This document shows, in pieces, positions 1 to 10,984 of a stretch of DNA of 64,000 nt (positions are counted from its first letter, which is position 1; each line of letters opens with the position of its first letter). The notes beneath the pieces were generated by a model. The model did not search any database. It had not been told where the DNA came from and saw only the letters and a list, made by a program, of their open reading frames with translations. Position numbers and translations under genes: made by a program. This DNA comes from Hyperoodon ampullatus (taxonomy: Eukaryota > Chordata > Mammalia > Artiodactyla > Ziphiidae), in NCBI GenBank assembly GCA_949752795.1, contig OX457061.1, forward strand, positions 33,608,425-33,672,424, in the 5' to 3' direction.

Positions 1-784
1 AAACTATTGCTTTACAGAGCTATTGCACTGAAATAAGGTACAGTATGTGAAGTGAAAATGGTTGGTCTCATGTTCATTAACTATCAGTGTCCCTGCTGCT
101 CCTCTTGTTTCCCCGACCCCACGGGTCGTCTTCAGGTACTCTCTCGGAAATTAGAAGTCAAGCCGTGTATCGTCTGCATCTGACGTTTTCTCAGTCAAAT
201 GGCTGTAATTAGACTGCCTTCTTTCCTTTTAAAAGCCTGGTTCTTGTTTTCCTCACTTTGGTTTCTTTGTTTTGTTTTGTGTGCTTTTTTTTGCTTCTTT
301 TCATGTCTCAGAAAATTATTTATGTATCCACTGTTTAACATTCCAAAGAATGAACATCCTCTTCAAGATTCGTTTTATACTGTATAACAAATAACATTGA
401 TTCTCACTTCGTATGACAGCTGCTCTATCTTCTTCTCTTCTCTTGGTTCCTCTCTCTCTCTTTCTAAAGAAAAGTGAAACACACAGCCTCCTAGCTCTCC
501 TTCAGTGGTCTCTATCCCATGCATCATCCTCCCCTCTCTTGGGACCCTGTCTGTTGACTGAAATATATAATTGGATTAAGCAGGTTTATGTCTCTGCATC
601 CTGTTTCCTGTGTAATTTATGTCCTTCACCATACACCAGTAAGGAAAAAAAAAAGCAAGTGTCTTCCTTGCTCACAAAGAAAAACCAATTATCCTCCTTC
701 TAAAATGAAATCATATGTATTTACTTGGTGGGAAGTCTTCAAAGAAATCAAAAGTATCCCTCTAAAATATTCAGGCCATCTTTA
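1..784. other. Unique T-rich sequence, no gene recognised
   Basis: No repeat or gene is recognised. A small group of CpGs lies at about 110-190 in otherwise CpG-poor DNA, and a CT-rich tract lies at about 415-470. The open frames here are low-complexity (Leu/Ser/Phe-rich) and look non-coding. The CpG retention could mean a conserved non-coding or UTR segment, but nothing else supports that. Confidence 0.4.
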
Positions 785-975
785 CAACCCCCCAGAGTCT
801 GGTTGAATGTTTTATTAACAAAAAGCTTATTGGCTACCCACTAGGCATTTGATACCAAATACAAACAAGATCTAGTCCCTCCCCTCAAGGAGCTTATAGT
901 ATAGAAGAGGAAGTAGACATGGCACATTACAGTGCAGTATGATTCATGCAGTGATAAGAATGCAGCAGTCAGATA
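785..975 (-). repeat. L2-type LINE fragment
   Basis: The text 'tccctcccctcaaggagcttatag' preceded by a 'taccaaatacaaacaaga' segment matches the reverse complement of the ancient LINE2 3' region (size and wording of the 'ccctcaaggagctt' block). It is diverged, and its edges are approximate. Confidence 0.55.
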
Positions 976-991
976 TGGCCCAGGGGAAGGT

Positions 992-1021
992 GTGATTAAT
1001 GCAGTGGTGATTAATGCAGTG
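992..1021. repeat. Tandem duplication of a 15-bp unit
   Basis: Two exact copies of gtgattaatgcagtg lie head to tail (992-1006, 1007-1021). The sequence just upstream, 976-996, recurs exactly at 2829-2849. 1022-1264 that follows is unremarkable unique sequence. Confidence 0.85.
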
Positions 1022-1264
1022 GTGTTTCTGGCAGCAGTACAGGGTCTGAGGGGACAGTGAGATGGGAGATAAGTGGGTTGGGAGAGATCAGCCAGAGCAG
1101 GTCATAAAAAGCTCCAGTTTTATGAGAGAAAAAAAGGTAGATTTTTCTTATTTTCCTCAAGAGAGGGTAGGATTAGAAGACTGTGGGTGTAGAGGTTGAT
1201 TCCATAGAGACTTTAGATTGGTTCTAATTCAAAAATGGAAAGAGGAGAGAAGAAGCAAACGAAT

Positions 1265-1420
1265 GGAATTAATTAGACACTGTGCTGGGAAATTAAACAC
1301 ATTATCTTGTTTGATTCTTACAACACCCCAACAAGCACCTGTTTCATCACAAGCTATTGTTATTGTACACATTTTATGCATGGGAAGGCTAAGGTTCAGA
1401 AACTTTAATGGGGGAAGAGG
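1265..1420 (-). repeat. MIR SINE relic
   Basis: Order of blocks 'actgtgctggg', 'acattatcttgtttgattcttacaacac', 'ttattgtacacattttatg' and 'aggctaaggttcag' corresponds to the reverse complement of MIR (size class, 'tcacaacaaccc', 'cattttacagatgagg', 'ctgaggctcag'). Strongly diverged. Confidence 0.7.
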
Positions 1421-2175
1421 CATCACTGCACTGCTTCCCACTGGGGCTGACCACTGGGGATCAGCGTGTATCACTCCAGGCCGGGATGTGCCCCCATGCA
1501 GTGAGTGAGGGCCAAGTGCCCTGTCCCTGTCTGATGGACTGAGAAGCATGGCAAAGCTCTTCTGAGTGCTGGCTGGGAAACCCAAATGCTATGTCCTTAC
1601 CACATTGGTTTTCTTCCGCCAATCTGTCCACTCTAGGGGCTGTTATGATTATGATTTCTAGAAGCTGACAGAAGCTAGATGTTAAGCTGTGAACTAATGA
1701 TAGCTGGAGGAAAGATGAATATCCAGTAAATTTCAAAATTACCAAGATGGCATATCCCCAGATAAAGATTTTATAGCTCCTGAAACACCTTTGTTCTCTT
1801 CCATTGTTTAGAATTTCAACATTGATATACAAAAGATGCTTAGACCCCAGAACATCACAACTGGATAAACAGTGCTTGCACAAAAGACGTAAAGCTTTGC
1901 CTTGGGACATGAAGAAGCACTTCACTGGGGGAACTAGGGGGAACTACCATTTCATCACCCAGCCCAACAGTGTTTCCCACATCTCCTCCCTCTGACAGAG
2001 ACAGAAGGTGGTGCTGGGGGTCCAAATCACTCCAACTCACAGGCAATTTCTTCAGCAGGCTTTTTCCTTGGGGTAAACTACCTGGAACAGGAGATTCCCT
2101 ACACTCTTGCTTCTGTGGGGTCAATCAGGAGGAGTTTACCAATGACCTTGGTCTTTGTCTTAAGCCCACATTCTC
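1421..2175. other. Unique sequence, nothing recognised
   Basis: Roughly 750 bp with no repeat or gene that I can name. The open frames on the minus strand lack coding-like composition or start context. Confidence 0.4.
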
Positions 2176-2192
2176 AAAAAGATGGTGATTTT

Positions 2193-2486
2193 GGGGCTTC
2201 CCTGGTGGCGCAGTGGTTGAGAATCTGCCTGCCAATGCAGGGGACACGGGTTCAAGCCCTGGTCTGAGAAGATCCCACATGCAGTGGAGCAACTAGACCC
2301 GTGAGCCACAACTACTGAGCCTGTGCGTCTGGAGCCTGTGCTCCGCAACAAGAGAGGCCACGACAGTGAGAGGCCCGTGCACCGCGATGAAGAGTGGCCC
2401 CCACTTGCCGCAACTAGAGAAAGCCCTCGCACAGAAACGAAGACCCAACACAGCCAAAAATTAATTAATTAATTAATAATTAAAAA
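2193..2486 (+). mobile_element. CHR-type tRNA-derived SINE (long, CHR-2-like)
   Basis: Starts with the CHR head (ggggcttccctggtggcgca), has a tRNA-like B box near 2250 and the long 'actactgagcc ... aagagaggccac ... gcaactagagaaagccc' body, and ends in an (aatt)n/A-rich tail. It is flanked by a perfect 17-bp target-site duplication, aaaaagatggtgatttt, at 2176-2192 and 2487-2503, which is the mark of L1-driven insertion. Not a protein gene. Confidence 0.95.
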
Positions 2487-2503
2487 AAAAAGATGGTGAT
2501 TTT

Positions 2504-2880
2504 AATTTTTAGTGGTCTGGCAGATTGCAGGTTTGCCAAGACCTATTACCAGGTGAAAGTGGTCAATAATGGCCAATAACAATGTGGATGTTGGGCAAGA
2601 CCAGAGCAACCTGAGCAAGAACCAAGTTCTCTAGAAACCAGTCAAAGCCAACGCCCTGAATTACATGTTTGATAAGGAGCTGCTGGCTGGCAACATGAAG
2701 AAACTCAGGTGTGTTGGCCAAAGAATCACTATTCAATCTGTTTGGAAGGCTAAGCTTTTTTTTTCTTTTAACATCTTTATTGGTGTATAATTGCTTTACA
2801 ATGGCTAAGCTTTTAAGAAAGGTAGAATTGGCCCAGGGGAAGGTGTGATGGATCATGGCCAGGGGCCTGTCACTCATCCT
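2504..2880 (+). other. Unidentified coding-like fragment, possibly a decayed retrocopy
   Basis: After removing the short L1 insertion at 2760-2802 and one repeated TSD copy, the plus frame from about 2660 reads open for roughly 50 codons with a plausible amino-acid mix (for example a stretch reading NYMFDKELLAGNMKKL), ending at a TGA near 2848. Upstream the likely frame is interrupted by a TAG and at least one frame change. I do not recognise the protein. It could be a degenerate processed pseudogene, a decayed repeat or chance. There is no poly-A tail or TSD to prove retroposition. Confidence 0.2.
2760..2802 (-). mobile_element. Very short 5'-truncated L1 insertion
   Basis: Only about 43 bp: a T-run followed by the reverse complement of the cetartiodactyl L1 3' end (aacatctttattggtgtata). 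It is bounded by an exact 12-bp TSD, ggctaagctttt, at 2748-2759 and 2803-2814. The poly-A side faces left, so the element lies on the minus strand. Confidence 0.9.
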
Positions 2881-3917
2881 TACCAGTCAGCCTCAATCAA
2901 GCCTAGTTTTATCAGATTGATTGTCATTAGACTTCTTTTTCTGTTTCCTTGAAAATTATTGCCCAAGTTTAGCAATTATTCCCTCCACCATGTTTGTACA
3001 GAACTGATTCTCTGGCTCAAGTATTGAAAAGCAGGACTTCCTTGGGTTTCCTGGCACCCTTAGTCTCCTTTTATCCCCCTAATGACCCTTTAGGACAGAT
3101 GAGGCAGATGATATCAACAACTTCTCATCTGACAAATGAGGACTATGATGAAGGTGGCTTTTCCAGAACTAGAAGGAAGACTGCCTGAAAAGCCAAGCAG
3201 TTTTCTCCTTGAATGTACTCAGGGATTGAACAGGGAGGCCCTGGTTCCCACTACTGCACAATTACATGCTGCAGTTTTAAGCCAAATTTCTCTCTCTCCT
3301 TTCAAAGTGCTGTAGGGCAGTAGTTTCATAATGCAGAGGAACTCCATCAAATTTGGATTTTATTTATAAGATGAAAGGTCCCCTTTGTATGTAGGCATAA
3401 TGGGAATAGGATCCAAGTCAAGACCATCTTCCTGAACTCTTTCTTTTCTTTCTTTTTGGTTCATCTCAAGGCAATGCTGTGTGTCTAAAAAGAGTCATTG
3501 TTATTACTGCTCTTTTTGTTATCATTCTTATTGATTGACTGGTGGTGGTGGCAGTCATTGTCATCTTGGGCTCATTCTCAATCTCTCAAGTCCTAAAAGA
3601 AACCTTAGTTTTTCTGGCTTATTTACCAAGACCTTATACTGACATGAAATTTTACCATCTATCTGACCCTGGTCTGCCTCCCATCCTGTGCCTGACTTTT
3701 TTTTTTCCTCACTGCACAAGTCAGAAAGTCAAACCCTTGCAGCCTTTATCTCCTTCCAATGGTTTGTAAAACATCATAACTTTAGGACTCCTTTCTAACT
3801 ATAAAATGCTCTGATTCAAAACTTTGTGTTTCTCTCTCTCGGTGTTGAGCAACGTTTTTACTCTCAGATAATTCAGAAAAAATAATACCTACAACCCCTT
3901 TTTCTCTACAATTCAAA
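2881..3917. other. Unique sequence with a possible faint MIR
   Basis: No gene is recognised. 3085-3190 has weak MIR-like wording ('gacaaatgaggac'). A T-rich stretch lies near 3430-3460. Confidence 0.35.
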
Positions 3918-3928
3918 ATGAAGACAGC

Positions 3929-3986
3929 CACTCCTGTAGAGCTGATTCACTTTGTTATAAAGCAGAAACTAACAAACAAACAAAAG
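3929..3986 (+). mobile_element. Short L1 fragment lacking the usual 3' end
   Basis: Contains the L1 3' UTR text 'gattcactttgttataaagc' and 'agaaactaa', but the tail switches to (acaa)n before the normal end of L1. An exact 11-bp repeat, atgaagacagc, flanks it (3918-3928 and 3987-3997). This suggests reverse transcription from an alternative or internal priming or polyadenylation point. Confidence 0.75.
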
Positions 3987-3997
3987 ATGAAGACAGC

Positions 3998-5107
3998 TGT
4001 ACTGGGTCCCCTAGAGACTCTGCTGCTGAACGGGCTGTAGAGCTAGGCCAGGAGGAAGCTCTTCTGATCCTTTACCATGATGGCCTTGGGAGTTAAGGAT
4101 TGCCCCAGGACAGGCTCCTCAGTCTTCATCCATCTCCTGAAGGTTGGAAACCAACCGACACCTCACCAGCACCACCCTCAAGTACCAATGAGTTCTAGTT
4201 AGATATGTGCTATTGTTGTGTCTTAATCGGTTGAATATGATATTTCTGAGATAGTTTGCTTATAAAATATATATATATGTATGTATATATATTCATTTGT
4301 CAATAAGTCTCCTTGAAAATTTCATTGGGAATGTTTCTATGGTGAATAATGTTTATAATGGGTCCTTGGGACCCATTTGACAACACAGTTTCTCTCGTGG
4401 CTATTTCATAATACTTTTGATTTGTAAAGAAAGCTTTTGTAATTTTTCTGTGTATATTTTCTCATTGTTCTTTTTTGACAAGGAAGCCAATATCACGTTA
4501 AGGCGTCAGAAATTGGGTTTATAGCACTACTTGCCTCTTGGGAAAGTAAATGAGAGAATATTTGTTGTGATTTCTTCATCAAGATAATTTGGGGAGAGAA
4601 TGGATTGGTTAAAATAGATTAAGTTATTTGCTTAAGAAATACAGTCAGTGATAACAATGAAGCCTTGAGTCTAATTTTGTTCCATGGCCCGGCTGTTTTG
4701 CACAGTTGGATTAGGAAGCCAGAGCAGATATCCAGTTTGTTTCTGGGGCTGGGTTTCACATTTTCATTCTACAACTGGGAGAACAGAGGACAGAATAGGG
4801 TAGGGACTTCCCCTGGGTCACACAGAAAGGGGATGGCTGAGCTGCAGCAAGAAGCTAGGCCGCTTGATGCCGCAGGCAGGGTTCTGTCCACTCTTCCAGG
4901 GGTTCCTTAGTGGTTTAGAGTCATTTCCTTTCCCTCCTCCACACTGGGCACCACTTAACCCTCTCTTTTATTGCATTAAATAGCTGATGACTGAGGCTCA
5001 AAGCAACATATAAAAAGGTAGTTCTACCTCCCAGTGTATACATATTCTTGGTGCCTCCTCATGGGAACTGAATCTTTGGAAGTATGGTATACAAAAAGCA
5101 AATCTGC
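3998..5107. other. Unique AT-rich sequence with an (AT)n tract
   Basis: No gene is recognised. An AT dinucleotide-type tract lies at about 4265-4292. A small perfect hairpin, atgggtcc-ttg-ggacccat, lies at 4358-4376. Confidence 0.5.
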
Positions 5108-5330
5108 TCAGTTGAAAGGCAACATGGTAGAGTAAAAAGAGTCTGGGCTTTGAAATCAGACCAATTCGAGTTTTAAACCTGTCTCTATTGCTAACCAGCT
5201 GCATGGCCTTGACCACATTACAGAGTCTCTCTGAGCTTGATTTCAGTATCTGGGCCAAGGAGACCGTAGTACCTGTTTCCTATCCATGACAGTGTGCACC
5301 AGGTGAGGTAGCAGACAGATTATATTTGAA
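5108..5330 (+). repeat. MIR SINE relic
   Basis: Blocks in MIR forward order: 'aacatggtagagtaaaaagag', 'tctgggctttgaaatcagac', 'gctaaccagctgcatggcctt', then 'tctctctgagc'. Diverged. Confidence 0.8.
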
Positions 5331-6924
5331 AATTCAGAACAGAAAAATGGCTACAAAACTTCTCAAATGTGAGGACAACATTTCGAAGTGAAAAAAATTT
5401 TCATGTGCTATTCCAATATTCCCTGTGTATATGCAGCATTGATTCAATCTACAGGTAGTTCTTGGGACATGTATGGGTTTCCCAAATCTTGTCATAACTC
5501 TACAGGGAAAGCCTCCCCTCTCACCAAAAAAAAAAAATCCCATTTCACCCTTGATTCTCAGGATTATGTCCATCTAGCAAATACCTGATTACTCAATAAC
5601 TGCTAATCACATATTTACATTTTCTGTAAAGATATACCAAATACAGGGTATGTGGTATTAGAAAACATAATTTTCTAAGCATCAAAAATCTATAACTTGT
5701 TTAATAGAAGAATAAAAGAGCACTTTCAATAGGGAATTGCATTTTCTTAGAAAGTATGAATTTAGAAAAGATTTATCTTTCAGCTAAGAAAGTACAGTTA
5801 ATACGCTTTTTACCAGTTTATAACTTAAATGTATATTTTGAAATGTAAAAACTATAATATTCTTGCATATTCCCCTTTCTAAGACTTTCAGATAACTTCC
5901 ATTAATTTTTTTTTTTAACATTCTCATCAGGAAGCACAAATACAGTGGTAACTGGATTTACTCAAATGAGGTACAAAAAAGTTACGTTTTTCTGGCCTGC
6001 CCAGAGAATCAACATCAGTGTGAAAAATTCTAATGCAGGTAACATCCAGGCACCTCATGGTTCCCCTGCTCTTCGGCCTTTCCCCAACCACAATCATGAA
6101 CAAGAGCTGGTGATTATAGTGGTATCATTCTTCAGTCTAGAATCTGACCCAAGACAAGGATCTTGTGAAAGTCCTCAATAACTAAACTGGGTTCCTTTCT
6201 GCCATCACTTTTTATGTGGACACAAACCCTCCAAGCCTTTATAGACATTAGGCTTTAACTTTAGGATTTCTAGTCACTGCTTCATTGTTTTCCTAGAGTC
6301 AACCATATGAAGCTCCATCCAATTTCCTTGTCACTTCTAAGTTATACCAAGTGAGTCTTTGCTCCTGACAATTATATTAAATGGAAACAGTCCATACATA
6401 TGATGATTTGATGTGAATACATAGGCCACTTTCCCTGATACTTTCCCTGATGTGGGCCTCTAGGTATGCTAATGTCTTTGGGATAGAAAAGGTGTATTGA
6501 ATGAATGTGCTTGCCCATGTGAATTCCCATGTCAAGATCCATACTGCCTAATGCCAGTTCTCGGGGAGAATTCTCCACTAACAATCTCAAATTGCATATT
6601 GTTAATGCATGCCATTAAAATTAATCTTTGCTTTAGCTGTCAGTTCTTATTTACAGACCCCATTTTCTTTGCTGCAGTTAACTCTAGTTATGAAATGTTC
6701 CCTGATTCTGAGGCCTTCATGCCACCTTAAATTGGCCCTAATTTGAGGATTGAGTGTGTATGGAGGAGTTTAAGACACATCAAAGTCACAATTCAGTTAA
6801 TGCAGATGAAACCTCCTTATCTTGTAGATTCTTTGAAGGATGTGTCAATAGTATGGCCCCCAAATTTTCTTGCACACAAAAAATTACAATGTTCTTGGTC
6901 AAATATAGATGCCACAAGGGAAGA
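5331..6924. other. Mostly unique sequence; contains the candidate exon listed next
   Basis: AT-rich DNA with no repeat that I can name confidently. The only notable item is the exon-like segment at 5931-6038. Confidence 0.4.
5931..6038 (+). other. Candidate internal exon (108 nt), function unknown
   Basis: Seen: a long T-run, then 'ttctcatcag' as a good splice acceptor ending at 5930, then 108 bases with one open frame, then 'gcag|gtaac' as a good donor at 6039. The open frame begins with two bases completing a codon and ends with one base, so both borders are phase 1 and the exon would be symmetric. It would encode about 35 residues with a hydrophobic middle (VTFFWPAQRINISV). The other two frames contain stops. 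Inferred: an internal exon of a gene whose remaining exons lie elsewhere. I do not recognise the peptide. Acceptor-donor pairs this good arise by chance in DNA of this length, so confidence is low. Confidence 0.18.
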
Positions 6925-7172
6925 AAACTACCATTGTTTGAACACCTACCATATATGGACATTGTGCTCATAGTTTTACATACATTAATTCATTAACAAC
7001 AACCCTATGAAGAAATTAATATTTTCTCCAAATTACAAATAAGGAACATAAATCTTAGATAAAGTAACTTACCCAAATTCATAAAGCTATTAAGTATAGT
7101 GGCTGAAATTAAAACAAAAACAAAACAGGGGTTTCTGTTCTTCTGCCAGTGCTTTTATCACTACAACACATA
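6925..7172 (-). repeat. MIR SINE relic
   Basis: Reverse-complement MIR order: 'tttgaacacctaccatat', 'attcattaacaacaaccctatg', 'ccaaattacaaataagg', 'aagtaacttacccaaattca', and an ending near 'tatcactacaacac'. Confidence 0.85.
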
Positions 7173-8029
7173 GAATAAGAAGTTAAAAGCTTTCAGTTTT
7201 ATTTCTCATTTTCTCAACTAATTAAACCCCATAAGAATTATGGTCTATGAGTTTGCATAACTTGGCACATAATGCTAAAGAGTTGTATCTCATCTATAGA
7301 TCATGTTGAATTCCAAAGGATGTAAAGTATTAGGCAGCTGATTCATTAGAATCTGTTTTCTGTCATTTGTCTCAGTATTAATTATTCATTCATGTCCGGT
7401 TCTGTTTTCACCTTGTCAGTCACTCTCGCCAAAAAAGTGATTGTAGGTAGGAATTTTCAGTAGTATTCTTAAGGTTCTATTTCACTATTTCTGTTTCCTA
7501 GAAGGACCTGCAACTCCATGCTCTTATTGAAGAAGGACATTCCTGGATTCGAGCCTTAAGGACACTCACAGGTATCCAGCTCAACTCTAATGCATAAACA
7601 GGACCCTCACCCTGTCAGCAGCAGCTGGGTTAGCTCTTAGCACAGACTGCACAGGACTGGAATCACGAGAGAGCAGAGCTCTTCACTCTAGTCATGGATA
7701 TGAAGAGTCAAAGGCAGCACATCAATGACTTTATAGACACAAGGTGGGATAGAGTACAGTTATGCAATTAGTGCTTATGGAAAAGAGTCAAAAAAAGTGG
7801 GGGGGAGGAGAAGGGAAGGAAGAAAGATACAAACAGCAGCTTCACCAGATAAACTTTTCCTTGAAAAAAACTGAATTCTGCTTCTCCTTAAATATGCTAA
7901 AATGAACACACATATTTAACTTCCGCCCCCTCCTTCCCAAAAGTCTAGTTAAATGTCATTAGGCACTATAATGCTTTGTTATTATTTGTCTGTCTGCCTA
8001 TCTGTTTGTTTTAAGGTATAAATACACAA
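7173..8029. other. Unique sequence, nothing recognised
   Basis: AT-rich with a purine-rich patch at about 7790-7830. No gene or clear repeat. Confidence 0.4.
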
Positions 8030-8541
8030 AGAAAAAGAAAATAGAAAGAAGCTAAGAGCAACAGAATTTTGGAAGGTAGAAGGCAACTGGATCAGTTGGA
8101 AAAGACTTAGCAGAATCTTAAACTGAAAGAAGTAATTTCAAAACAATGAGAATAAAGGAGATCCTACAAGTTTGCAGAGAAGAAATACAGTTTTCATATA
8201 AAAGTTCAAGAATTATATTGGCATCATAGTTCTAAACAGAAATCTTGGAACCAAAAGAAAATTGAGCAATGCCTTCAAAATTCTGAAGGAAAATTATATC
8301 CAACCAAGCTATCAATTAAATGTGATGGGAATAAAGCCATATTTGGACACACAAAGTTTAAAATTTTTTATCTTCCAGATATCTTTCCTCGGGAAACTAC
8401 TAGAGAATGTGCTCCATCAAAATGAGAATAAACCAAAGAGAAGTCAGAGATCCGAGAACCCAACATAACAATACATCAGAGGGAATCTCCAGGATGTTGC
8501 AAGAAAACTCCTATGCAGAAGTCCTAAGAGAGTAATTAGTT
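8030..8541 (+). repeat. Ancient L1 (L1ME-like) 3' UTR, left part
   Basis: Wording such as 'ccttcaaaattctgaaggaaa', 'aagctatcaattaaatgtg' and 'gagaatgtgctccatcaaaatg' follows the 3' UTR of the old L1M/L1ME group. The element resumes at 8995 after an insertion. Confidence 0.65.
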
Positions 8542-8547
8542 CAGGTT

Positions 8548-8988
8548 GCGTTCTCCAGAAGCAGAGGCTAAGAAGGAGTTTGGCATGCAGAATATTTATT
8601 AGAAATCAATACTTCTCAGGAATTGGGAAGAAGTGAGAGGGAAGAAGCAAAACCAAGCAGAAGGAGAAGTTGAATTATGACGCAGATACAATAAAGCCTT
8701 GGCCAACCCTTCAAGGAGCTCTGGAGCATTACAGTCCATTTGAGCTGCTCCTCAGTGGGCTGAAGCAACTTTTATAACCTCTCCGTTAACAGTCACTGGA
8801 TATGGGCTGCCAGGGCAAAGGCATGCTCTTGGCTGGGACGGCTCTCTGCAGCTGAGACAAAAGATGAAGATGCTGACAGCTGGAGGCTGTCTGCTGACTC
8901 ATTCCCAGCAGCTGGAACAAAAGGTCCCTCCTTGAAGGGGCTTCTGGACAACACATCTCAATGTCCACCACACTGGTCCAGGTTGGAG
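8548..8988. mobile_element. About 440-bp insertion splitting the L1ME relic, family unresolved
   Basis: The flanking L1ME text joins smoothly if this block is removed. Exact 6-bp repeats, caggtt, sit at both borders (8542-8547 and 8989-8994). Its interior ('tctccagaagcagaggctaag', 'gaatatttattagaaatc', 'gagctgctcctcagtgggctg') resembles a mammalian interspersed repeat that I have seen, but I cannot name the family. Confidence 0.6.
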
Positions 8989-8994
8989 CAGGTT

Positions 8995-9525
8995 AAAAGA
9001 GTCCAGAAGAAAGTTCTTCAAAGAGATGAAATTGATAGACAACCTTATATGTTTTAAATTTATACAACTGGGTGTTAAGTTTGGAGATGAATGAATGATG
9101 AGTACATAGAAACCTAAGCAAAGGATAATAACATGATTAGCTCCAAGGACAAGAAAATATTGTGCAAGAAAATAATCATACAATACTGCATGCTCAGATA
9201 TAAATCATCTTTATATGGTCATACAATTACATTAAGAGAATGAAAAACATGAGAAATGTGGATAGGGATAAATCCTTATCTACCATAGTGTAGTACTTAA
9301 AATAGTATTAGTCCTTACAGTAGTTTTCACACATCAAGAAATAGCAACATAAGCTTGATTTAAATATATAGAGGTAAATGCTAAAAGATTCTATTAGAAG
9401 TGTTGCAAGTTGTTGCCTCTGAGAAGAGGAATATAGGAATAGATAGAGAAGTGTTGTTTTTCATAGAATTATGTACATGTATAGCTTTGATAAAATAAAA
9501 CCTAAATTTCAAAAAAGAAAATATA
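8995..9525 (+). repeat. Ancient L1 (L1ME-like) 3' UTR, right part
   Basis: Continues the element begun at 8030. It ends in 'tttgataaaataaaacctaa' plus an A-rich tail, which gives plus orientation. Confidence 0.6.
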
Positions 9526-10309
9526 TTCTATTACATTCTGTGCTGCCTGATGGCAAGTATTAGGGTCTGGTTCTCACTATGTTTTTCCCAACCTATTCAG
9601 AAAGGATAGCCTAAGTCATTCTCTTGCCCACAGTCAACCTCCGTTCCTGGCTCTTATCTTCCAAAAGTGAGACCTTGAGAGGATTTTGCGGGGGGAAATT
9701 GGAGCAGTGAGTGCCTTTGAGTAGGGAGAGGGGAAAACAAAGGGATGGAAGAGAGAGAATCCCTAAGGCAAGGAAGGTGTTGGAGTCGGGGAGGTCCTAT
9801 GAGTAACGTCTAGTCACTGGGGCTCCCAGGCTAAGCAAAAATTCTGGAGTCAAGTTTGTGATGAAACCTTCAGAGCCACCTGAACTTAAGATACTCTCTA
9901 GACTTGGATGATGAGAACATCAATAGTGTTCATGACAGTCTGAGGAAACAGACACCAACCACAATTCCCCAGCTCCACTTAGTATTCTAATATCTCTGGG
10001 CTCTCTGAGGACTACAAGTACACTACACAGAAACAGTGGTATTATTATTATTATCATCATCATTACTATTCAGAATAACAAACAAGAGGACTGAATAGCT
10101 TTTATTTAGTGACCTGTAAACCTATTTTAGTAGAAATTATGCCTGCCTATGTATAATCTTCTGGACAGTCTTATTCCAGAGTATTTTAATACATGGCTAA
10201 CAAGTCTCAAATTATCACGTCTCACTTCAGTACTTATTCGTCAACTGGAATGATAGAAGAAAAGATTATCATTTGGATCTCACGGCTCTGAGAACAACCT
10301 GAATATTCA
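9526..10309. other. Unique sequence with a short (ATT)n tract
   Basis: No gene is recognised. A trinucleotide tract (attattattattatcatcat) lies at about 10041-10064. Confidence 0.4.
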
Positions 10310-10660
10310 TCAATGTTCCATGTTTCTAGACTTAGGGCTTTGTATATGCTTTTCTGGCTTCCTGGACCAGTCTTGTCCCTGCTCTCTGCAGAAGCTGCTG
10401 CTTCTCACTGAAGCTTAAATGTCAACTGCAGCCCTAGGCCTTCCAGGAGTAGGATCACTCTATCTCAATAAGTTCTCTGTTACTCTCCAGCTCAGTCCCC
10501 CAACACTCCGGACAAGCTCTAATTATTTTATTTATTCACAGATCTGTTTTTTTCTTAACTCTCTCCCCACTCAAAAGCCATTTCCTTGCAACCAGGAGCC
10601 TTGCCTGTCCTTTCTACTCTGTATCCAGATACTTGGTAATAGCTCAGTGAATAGTTATTG
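10310..10660 (+). repeat. L2 LINE fragment
   Basis: Shows the L2 3' order: a 'cttaaatgtcaactgcagcc' region, a pyrimidine-rich middle, then 'aggagccttgcctgtcc', 'cagatacttggtaatagctc' and 'agtgaatagttattgaac'. Confidence 0.6.
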
Positions 10661-10984
10661 AACTTAAAAACCTACAAGTTTCACAGTTAACAAGATTAGG
10701 CAGTCTTTGATTTTTGGTTGTAATTTAGAGTAGTTAAAATGTCAATTATGGCAGCTGTTCCACTTAGTCACCACAAATGTGTGACTGAGCACCCTGCTGT
10801 TTGTACAATAAAAAAGCAGTTGAATTTTCAAGGCTACTGTACAGGTAAGAGCTCATGAGTCCCAAACCATGCCTTCCTAAATTCCCAAACTCAGAGATAC
10901 AGTTGGTAATTCATCATTCATATTGTACCAGTTGTTCCACCAACATAGGAATTAACAGAGGAGAAAGCAAAGATATGAACAAAC

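Noticed and set aside
199..387. Phe/Leu-rich 62-codon frame resembling a membrane peptide
   Set aside because: Product of T-rich DNA. No promoter, no conservation evidence and no homology that I recognise.
2193..2486. tRNA-like promoter boxes in the SINEs as possible tRNA genes
   Set aside because: The boxes sit in CHR SINE bodies with A tails and TSDs. No cloverleaf or anticodon arm is kept.
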